Of a stretch of DNA of 64,000 nt, positions 58,570-64,000 are shown piece after piece. The first letter of the stretch is position 1, and the number at the start of each line of letters is the position of its first letter. The position numbers and the translations under genes are program-made. Under the pieces are notes generated by a model, which did no database searches, had not been told where the DNA came from, and worked only from the letters and a program-made list of their open reading frames with translations. This stretch comes from Rikenellaceae bacterium (GTDB lineage Bacteria > Bacteroidota > Bacteroidia > Bacteroidales > UBA932), in contig DPKJ01000014.1 of NCBI GenBank assembly GCA_003542575.1, positions 362,566 to 426,565 on the forward strand. The letters are read 5' to 3'.

Positions 58570-60723
58570 ATGAAAGTCTATCCCACCCAAAGCATCCGTA
58601 ACGTAGTCCTATTAGGAAATACGAAATCCGGTAAAACTACCCTTGCGGAGACAATGTTGTTTGAAGGTAAAGTAATTGATCGTAGAGGATCGGTTGAGGC
58701 GAAAACAACAGTCAGTGACAACTCAGAAATCGAGCAGATTTATCAACGTTCAATTTATCCGGCTCTGTTATATACAGAGTTTATGGATAATAAGCTGAAT
58801 ATAATTGATACTCCCGGCTCAGACGATTTCGTAGGAGGAGTAATATCTGCATTTAAAGTTGCCGATACCGGAGTTATGATTGTCAATGCACAACAGGGTG
58901 TTGAAGTTGGGACTGAAATACTGGCCCGTTACGCAGAAAAACACAGTAAACCACTTATTCTTGGAGTAAACCAGCTTGATCACGAAAAGGCAAACTGGGA
59001 AGGTGCTTTGGAATCTCTTAAGCAAACTTTCGGTAAAAAGGTTGTTATTATACAGTTTCCTATTGATGCGGGTCTTAATTTTAACTCTTTCATAGATGTT
59101 CTTAAGATGAAGATGTATGTTTTCAAAGATGAAAACGGCACCAGAGAGGAGCATGATATTCCGTCAGATCTTGCAGATCAGGCAGCAGAGTACCACCAGG
59201 AGCTTGCTGAGATGGCAGCAGAAAATGACGAAGCTTTAATGGAGGCGTTCTTTGATAAAGGGCAGCTATCTGAAGAAGAGATAAGAAAGGGACTGTCTAT
59301 CGGCCTTTCAAAATGCGAAATAATGCCTATTTTTTGTCTGTCGGCAAAGAAAGATATTGGTGTAAAGAGACTTATGGAGTTTATAATAAACGTGGCACCT
59401 AATCCTGATAAAATGGTTCAGAAGTTAAAAACAGGTGAAACGGTACCTTGTGAAGCAACAGGTCAAACATCTCTTTTCATTTACAAAACCGCAATCGAAC
59501 AACACCTGGGTGAGGTTTCGTATTTCAGGGTGATGTCCGGAAAGTTGACAGAGGGAATGGATGTGGTGAACCACGAAACAGGAGCCAAGGAGAGAATTTC
59601 AACAATATATGCTGTTGCAGGCAAGAAGAGAGATAAGCTTACCGAGATTGTAGCCGGAGATATTGGCTGCACAGTTAAGCTTAAATCTGTAAAAACTAAC
59701 CAGACTCTTAACGCTGGGCCTAAAGAGTGGGCATTTGAACCAATCGTTTTCCCTCCTTCAAAATTCAGAACCGCAATTAAGGCAAAACAGGAGAAAGACG
59801 AGGAGAAACTTGGTGAATTGCTTAACAAGGCTCATGCAGAAGATCCAACTATCAGAATAGAGTATTCAAAAGAGTTAAAGCAAACAATTTTAAGCGGACA
59901 GGGTGAACACCATATTAACATTCTTAAGTGGCACCTTACAAATACAAACAAGATAGAAGTTGATCTATTTGCTCCTAAAATCCCATACAGAGAAACAATT
60001 ACAAAAGTTGCTCTTGCAGATTACAGACACAGGAAACAATCAGGTGGTGCAGGACAATTTGGCGAAGTTCATATTCTTATTGAGCCTGTAGTTGAGGGAG
60101 TTCCTGCCGGAAACAGATTCAAGGCAGAAGGCAAGGAGTTGGTTCTTAACCTTAAAGGAAAAGAGGAATTCACAATGGATTGGGGCGGTAAGCTTGAATA
60201 CTACAACTGTATTGTAGGGGGAGCAATTGATGCACGTTTTATGCCTGCAATCCTTAAGGGAATTATGGAGAAGATGGAGGAGGGTCCTTTGACAGGCTCA
60301 TATGCACGCGACATTCGTGTATTTGTATATGACGGCAAAATGCACCCGGTTGACTCAAATGAGATATCCTTCAAACTTGCAGGTAGAAATGCATTTAAGG
60401 AGGCATTCAAAAAGGCAGGTCCCAAAATTATGGAGCCAATCTATAACGTAGAGGTTCTTGTCCCAAGTGAGCATATGGGAGATGTAATGAGTGACCTTCA
60501 GAACAGAAGGGCCATGATTGAGGGAATGAGCAGCGAAAAAGGCTTTGAGGTTTTAAAGGCCCGCGTTCCATTGGCAGAGCTGCACAAGTACTCTACAACC
60601 CTCAGTTCGCTTACATCGGGAAGGGCTACCTTTACAATGACCTATGCAGATTACCAGCAGGTTCCTGCAGAGGTTCAGGATAAGCTTCTCAAAGATTACG
60701 AAGCAAGCGAGAAGGACGAATAA
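58570..60723 (+). CDS. fusA2: EF-G paralogue (EF-G2 / FusA2 type)
   Basis: A 717-residue five-domain translation factor of the EF-G family. P-loop GNTKSGKTTLAE is intact, but the switch regions are not: there is no RGIT motif in switch I, the catalytic His of DTPGH is replaced (DTPGSDDF), and NKxD reads NQLD. Domains III-V (LNKAHAEDPTIRIEYSKELK, then GGAGQFGEVHI, then the C-terminal ARVPLAELHKYSTTLSSLTSG) are complete. These losses match the Bacteroides EF-G2 reported to translocate without GTP hydrolysis and to help gut colonisation and survival under carbon limitation. The symbol is by analogy. Followed 5 bp later by a LolD-like ATPase gene. Confidence 0.88.
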   Translation: MKVYPTQSIRNVVLLGNTKSGKTTLAETMLFEGKVIDRRGSVEAKTTVSDNSEIEQIYQRSIYPALLYTEFMDNKLNIIDTPGSDDFVGGVISAFKVADTGVMIVNAQQGVEVGTEILARYAEKHSKPLILGVNQLDHEKANWEGALESLKQTFGKKVVIIQFPIDAGLNFNSFIDVLKMKMYVFKDENGTREEHDIPSDLADQAAEYHQELAEMAAENDEALMEAFFDKGQLSEEEIRKGLSIGLSKCEIMPIFCLSAKKDIGVKRLMEFIINVAPNPDKMVQKLKTGETVPCEATGQTSLFIYKTAIEQHLGEVSYFRVMSGKLTEGMDVVNHETGAKERISTIYAVAGKKRDKLTEIVAGDIGCTVKLKSVKTNQTLNAGPKEWAFEPIVFPPSKFRTAIKAKQEKDEEKLGELLNKAHAEDPTIRIEYSKELKQTILSGQGEHHINILKWHLTNTNKIEVDLFAPKIPYRETITKVALADYRHRKQSGGAGQFGEVHILIEPVVEGVPAGNRFKAEGKELVLNLKGKEEFTMDWGGKLEYYNCIVGGAIDARFMPAILKGIMEKMEEGPLTGSYARDIRVFVYDGKMHPVDSNEISFKLAGRNAFKEAFKKAGPKIMEPIYNVEVLVPSEHMGDVMSDLQNRRAMIEGMSSEKGFEVLKARVPLAELHKYSTTLSSLTSGRATFTMTYADYQQVPAEVQDKLLKDYEASEKDE

Positions 60724-60728
60724 TTTTA

Positions 60729-61382
60729 ATGATAAAGGCACAGAATATTACAAAATCTTTCGGGTCTCTGCTTGTTCTCAAGGGGATTGACTTTGAGGCA
60801 AAGGATTCCGAAGTGTTAAGTATAGTTGGAGCAAGCGGGGCGGGTAAGTCCAGCTTGCTCCAAATTCTTGGTACATTGTCCAATCCTGATACCGGGCACG
60901 TATTAATTGACGGAACCGACGTCTTCTCTCTAAAATCGGATGAACTTGCTGATTTCAGAAATAAAAAAATTGGTTTTGTTTTTCAGTTTCACCATTTACT
61001 CCCGGAATTCACTGCTTTGGAGAATGTTGCAATTCCTGCGCTTATTGCAGGAGTAAAGATGTCAAGGGCAAAAGATAGTGCTGCAGAGTTACTGACTTTT
61101 TTAGGTTTGGGTGAAAGGCTCACTCATAAACCTTCTGAAATGAGTGGAGGGGAGCAGCAGCGAGTTGCAATTGCACGTGCACTGATAAACAACCCTGCGG
61201 TTTTGTTTGCAGATGAACCTTCAGGAAATCTTGATACAAATACCAAAAAGGAGATTCATAAGCTCTTTTTTGACCTGAGGGATAAGTACCGTCAAACAGT
61301 TGTAATTGTTACCCACGACAGAGATCTGGCAAAGATGAGCGACAGAATCCTGGAGATGAAAGATGGGGAGTTTTTACTTTAA
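60729..61382 (+). CDS. LolD-like ABC transporter ATP-binding protein
   Basis: A 217-residue ATPase: Walker A IVGASGAGKSSLLQ near residue 36, Q-loop FQFHHLLPEFTALENV, signature MSGGEQQRVAIARAL, Walker B VLFADEPSGNLDT and the H-loop IVTHD. The HHLLPEFTALEN block and size are typical of LolD/MacB-family ATPases, which drive lipoprotein release or small-molecule export. No LolC/E-type permease is adjacent; its gene overlaps the methyltransferase gene by 20 bp. Confidence 0.93.
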   Translation: MIKAQNITKSFGSLLVLKGIDFEAKDSEVLSIVGASGAGKSSLLQILGTLSNPDTGHVLIDGTDVFSLKSDELADFRNKKIGFVFQFHHLLPEFTALENVAIPALIAGVKMSRAKDSAAELLTFLGLGERLTHKPSEMSGGEQQRVAIARALINNPAVLFADEPSGNLDTNTKKEIHKLFFDLRDKYRQTVVIVTHDRDLAKMSDRILEMKDGEFLL

Positions 61383-62232
61383 AAAATTTGCAATCAGGCA
61401 TACAGATTCTGCAATGAAGGTGAATACAGACGGTGTTCTTCTTCCTGCATGGGTTTCTGTTCCTGCCATAACTTCAAAAAGATACAGAGTTCTTGATATT
61501 GGCACCGGAACCGGTGTCATCTCTCTTATTATTGCTCAGCGATTGGCTGAAACCGGCAGAAACTCTTTTGAAATCACAGCAATTGACATTGACCCGGATG
61601 CGGTTAAAGAGGCTGAATATAATTTTAATAATTCGCCCTGGAAAAGAGTATTGAAATCGGAGCATATCTCTCTTCAGGACTTTCTAATTCGCTTCAGATC
61701 AAGTCAAAGTAACTTGTTAAAAATAAATTCAGTTGAATCAGGTTCTTCTGACAATATTTCTGGTAGTACTACTTTTCCAGATCATGAATTTGAGGCAGTA
61801 AAAACTAAGTTTTCCTTGATTATTTCAAATCCCCCGTTCTTTTCAAATTCACTGCTGCCACCCTCTCAAAGAAGATCTGATGCCAGGCACAACAATGCCT
61901 TGCCCTTTTCTGATCTTTTAAAGGGAGCATCTGATTTGCTCGAAGAAGATGGTGTGTTTGCGGTTGTTTTACCTGCTGACCAGGGTGGTACTGTTATTGA
62001 GCTTGCAAAGGAAAACGGCCTGAGTCCGCTAAGGTTATGCCGCGTTAAGACACTTGCAGATAAAAAGGAGAAGAGATATCTGATTGAGTTCTCTAAAAAC
62101 AAAAAGGTCTCCTACTCTGAGGAGACCCTTGTTATGCAACTTAATGGCGGTAAGTATTACACTCCGGAGTACTGTAGTCTTGTCGAAAATTTTTATCTGA
62201 AAGATTTTCCCAGGACATCATCCGGAGAGTGA
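61363..62232 (+). CDS. tRNA1(Val) (adenine37-N6)-methyltransferase TrmN6-like
   Basis: A 289-residue Rossmann-fold methyltransferase: HTDSAMKVNTDGVLLPAWV at the N-terminus, SAM motif I VLDIGTGTGVISLI near residue 48, ITAIDIDPDAVKEAEYN, and the catalytic SNPPFFSNS (NPPF, near 148), then SDARHNNALPFSDLL. Matches YfiC/TrmN6, which makes m6A37 in tRNA1(Val). It is some 45 residues longer than E. coli TrmN6, mainly a Ser-rich stretch around 105-130 (INSVESGSSDNISGS). Starts inside the upstream LolD-like gene. Confidence 0.88.
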   Translation: MGSFYFKKFAIRHTDSAMKVNTDGVLLPAWVSVPAITSKRYRVLDIGTGTGVISLIIAQRLAETGRNSFEITAIDIDPDAVKEAEYNFNNSPWKRVLKSEHISLQDFLIRFRSSQSNLLKINSVESGSSDNISGSTTFPDHEFEAVKTKFSLIISNPPFFSNSLLPPSQRRSDARHNNALPFSDLLKGASDLLEEDGVFAVVLPADQGGTVIELAKENGLSPLRLCRVKTLADKKEKRYLIEFSKNKKVSYSEETLVMQLNGGKYYTPEYCSLVENFYLKDFPRTSSGE

Positions 62233-62240
62233 AAGCCATA

Positions 62241-62741
62241 TTATTTTGGCTGTCTCTGATCGGGTGTTGTTCCGGGACCGCCTGTACCTCTGAGCTGATG
62301 AATCATCTTCATTCTGAACTCCTCTTCGGCAACATATAGTTTAGCAACTTTCGTTGGAGGTAAAATTTTCATGAATTTCACGAAATAGTCTTTATGTATA
62401 GCTCCCTCTTCAGATGAACCGTTAATGTAGATCTCAAGTTGTTTTTTGATTTCGGATTCAGTCATTGCCTGTTCGCCTTTTAATGAGCGATTTACATTCC
62501 TGAGTGTTCCCTGAACTCTTCTGATAACCGTTTCGCGCTCTTTCCAGTATTGATTGTACACAGGCCAAAACTCCTCGGCCTCTTTAGGGGTAAGCTCCAA
62601 TTCGGCAGTAAAGAATGCAATTTTTGCACTTTGAATCTGCTGATATCTCTGGTTTCTCTGCTGCTGTTTGTTGGGTTCGGGCTGAGCCATTGCAGGTATT
62701 GCAAAGGCTATAGTAAGCAGAATTATTAGTATTCTTTTCAT
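62241..62741 (-). CDS. exported Spy/CpxP-like small protein
   Basis: A 166-residue exported protein: signal peptide (LIILLTIAFAIPAMA), then helical, Glu/Arg-rich sequence (AKIAFFTAELELTPKEAEEFWPVYNQYWKERE) with the LTxxE pattern of Spy/CpxP-type periplasmic sensor-chaperones, and a Pro/Gly/Gln-rich tail. Third gene of a minus-strand sigma factor operon (sigma, anti-sigma-like membrane protein, this). Such proteins often sense envelope stress in these units; here that is inference. Confidence 0.75.
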   Translation of the reverse strand: MKRILIILLTIAFAIPAMAQPEPNKQQQRNQRYQQIQSAKIAFFTAELELTPKEAEEFWPVYNQYWKERETVIRRVQGTLRNVNRSLKGEQAMTESEIKKQLEIYINGSSEEGAIHKDYFVKFMKILPPTKVAKLYVAEEEFRMKMIHQLRGTGGPGTTPDQRQPK

Positions 62742-62769
62742 TTCCTGGTTATTTATTTAATGCTCCCCT

Positions 62770-63198
62770 CTATTCCAGAGAGGTGAGTGTTATAATGTCA
62801 ATGTTTTCACTTATATAGCTTATTACCTCTTCTGAGGGAATGGTGTGTATATCTGCTGTCTCGTTTTCTCCATCAACGTCAAAGAAATCTATAAAGGTAG
62901 TTTTGAGAAAACCCTCTTCGATGTACTGATTACCGGCAGTCAGGGTTGAAAGATCACTCTCAGAAGCCCTCGGTGTGAAAATGGTAAGCGCAGCGTAACC
63001 AATGAAGAATATAATGACAAAAGCGGAGACTAATGCCAACTGTGGCCGTATAACAGTGATAAAGCCGGTTTTTGGAGAGCGTCCGGCAGAAGATATTTTC
63101 TCTGCAACCTGACTTCTCATTTCATTGAAGTATCCCGGAGGAACCGTAAACGGATTCTTTTTTAAATGGGGATCTTCTATGTAATTTTTTTGTTTCAT
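62770..63198 (-). CDS. single-helix anti-sigma-like membrane protein
   Basis: A 142-residue protein: cytosolic N-terminus with KNPFTVPPGYFNEMRSQVAE (a block found in many Bacteroidota anti-sigma-type proteins), one helix (LALVSAFVIIFFIGYAALTIF, about 53-73) and a short acidic external part ending VISYISENIDIITLTSLE. Located 30 bp downstream of the sigma factor gene and upstream of the Spy-like gene, so a membrane anti-sigma factor is the natural reading. No zinc motif. Confidence 0.75.
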   Translation of the reverse strand: MKQKNYIEDPHLKKNPFTVPPGYFNEMRSQVAEKISSAGRSPKTGFITVIRPQLALVSAFVIIFFIGYAALTIFTPRASESDLSTLTAGNQYIEEGFLKTTFIDFFDVDGENETADIHTIPSEEVISYISENIDIITLTSLE

Positions 63199-63228
63199 AC
63201 CTATTTGACTATAAAAATAACAAAAGGA

Positions 63229-63771
63229 TTAAATAGTCTCTTTTAAATATTCCTGAATTTTTTGATAAGCGTGGTGATATGAGGCTTTTAATGCTCCTAC
63301 AGATGTGCCCGAGATCTCCGAGATATCTTCATAGCTCAATTCGTCAAAATAGCGCATATTAAATACAGCCTTCTGTTTAGATGGCAGACGCATTATTGCC
63401 TTTTGGAATATCATTTGGGTGTTGTCACCATTGAAATATGGGTCTGCTTCAAGTTGATTTTCCAGTTGCCGGGAGTAGTCGCTTAAAGATAGAAATGCCT
63501 TTAATTTTGCTCTTTTAATAAAAGTAAGAGTTTCGTTCGTTGCAATTCTGTATAGCCAGGTGTAAAGCCGGGACTCCTCCCTGAATCGGGGCAGGGCAGC
63601 CCACGCTTTGATAAATGTCTCCTGAAGCAGGTCATTTGCATCTTCATGAGATGCAACCAGCTTACGGATATGCCAATAGAGTCTCTCTCCGTATTTGTCT
63701 ACGATAAGGTTGAAGGCATAATTCTCTTTTCCCTCCTCTTTAAACAGCTCCAGGAGATCCTTATCGTCCAT
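63229..63771 (-). CDS. ECF-type RNA polymerase sigma factor
   Basis: A 180-residue sigma factor: region 2 with ANDLLQETFIKAWAALPRFRE and LYTWLYRIATNETLTFIKR; region 4 with LPSKQKAVFNMRYFDELSYEDISEISGTSVGALKASYHHA. First gene of a three-gene operon with an anti-sigma-like membrane protein and a Spy/CpxP-like exported protein. Starts 12 bp after the transketolase stop region on the same strand. Confidence 0.95.
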   Translation of the reverse strand: MDDKDLLELFKEEGKENYAFNLIVDKYGERLYWHIRKLVASHEDANDLLQETFIKAWAALPRFREESRLYTWLYRIATNETLTFIKRAKLKAFLSLSDYSRQLENQLEADPYFNGDNTQMIFQKAIMRLPSKQKAVFNMRYFDELSYEDISEISGTSVGALKASYHHAYQKIQEYLKETI

Positions 63772-63783
63772 CAGGTTTAATAT

Positions 63784-64000
63784 TTATTTTCTTTTAAGCA
63801 CCCTCTTTACTGCAGCAATTATGTCCGAAGATGAGAGTCCGTACTCCTTTAAAAGTTGAGCCGGCTCTCCGCTCTGTCCAAAGTGATCGTTAACTGCAAC
63901 ACACTCAACAGGAAGTGGCAACTCTCTGGCCAACAGGCCTGAAATCAATTCTCCCATTCCTCCTGCAATCAAATGCTCTTCTGCAGTTACAACGGCCTTG
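63784..64000 (-). CDS. transketolase C-terminal subunit, partial
   Basis: The last 71 or so codons of a gene continuing past the window edge. Reads KAVVTAEEHLIAGGMGE, LLAREL, ECVAVNDHFGQSGEPAQLL, the C-terminal (pyrimidine-binding/transketolase_C) domain of split transketolases or dihydroxyacetone-type enzymes (EEH ... GGMGE is characteristic). In the pentose phosphate pathway if a transketolase. Stop at 63784. Confidence 0.85.
   Translation of the reverse strand, partial: KAVVTAEEHLIAGGMGELISGLLARELPLPVECVAVNDHFGQSGEPAQLLKEYGLSSSDIIAAVKRVLKRK

Noticed and set aside
58570..60723. Tetracycline ribosomal protection protein (Tet(M)/(Q) type)
   Set aside because: Size and domains are EF-G-like, but the motifs and the changed switch regions fit EF-G2; the RPP N-terminal sequence is not seen.

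Overview
The window looks like chromosome from a member of the Bacteroidales (phylum Bacteroidota); genus is not resolvable by eye. The evidence is a set of FimA/Mfa-type fimbrillin lipoproteins with FISUMP domains, an S46 dipeptidyl-peptidase, an EF-G2-type elongation factor paralogue, LytS/LytTR pairs, ECF sigma operons, an Mrp without the CXXC metal motif, and many promoters with the Bacteroidota -7 motif TAnnTTTG, often only a few bases before the start codon. Ribosome binding sites are mostly absent. No rRNA, tRNA, CRISPR array, integrase or transposase gene was seen.

Layout. 1-2957: a 5'-truncated second copy of the ychF 3' end, then an AT-rich three-gene cassette on the minus strand (Cys-rich secreted peptide, 6-bladed propeller lipoprotein, membrane-anchored CGAC thioredoxin-like protein), then a gene-free stretch. 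2958-21586: housekeeping and envelope genes (ychF, an exported endonuclease-like protein, rsmA/ksgA, an ABC permease behind mutS, a serine hydrolase, a glycosyltransferase, a YfhO-family membrane protein, a Na+ symporter, a FabK/nitronate-monooxygenase-like enzyme, superoxide dismutase, folA, thyA). 22003-34661: one long plus-strand surface-fimbria operon that opens with a degenerate histidine kinase/receiver protein translationally coupled to a DUF3575-type barrel protein, followed by a DUF5119-like lipoprotein and six fimbrillin-type lipoproteins, two of them ending in FISUMP domains. 34786-39537: an outer-membrane barrel paralogue, a LytS kinase, a LytTR regulator, a second LytS kinase and a PQQ-type propeller. 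39527-50707: a SAP-domain protein, a Crp/Fnr regulator beside an Acg-type nitroreductase, small lipoproteins, an FKBP lipoprotein, an ECF sigma/anti-sigma-barrel pair, an M48 peptidase, aspS and a CNNM/CorC protein. 50945-64000: mrp, DPP7-type S46 peptidase, glycerate kinase, two sigma-factor operons, rnhB, two small HTH proteins, EF-G2, a LolD-like ATPase, TrmN6, and the end of a transketolase subunit.

Most worth following up: (i) the peptide/propeller/thioredoxin cassette framed by a ~500-bp direct repeat of ychF; (ii) a repeated terminator-bearing palindromic element with TCTCCGCGCCA ends, present twice, each time touching the stop codon of a minus-strand gene; (iii) the apparent pseudokinase/pseudoreceiver that heads the fimbrial operon; (iv) a DHFR enlarged by an internally repetitive insertion; (v) the EF-G paralogue with lost GTPase signature residues. 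All functional statements come from reading translated motifs; no database search was possible.
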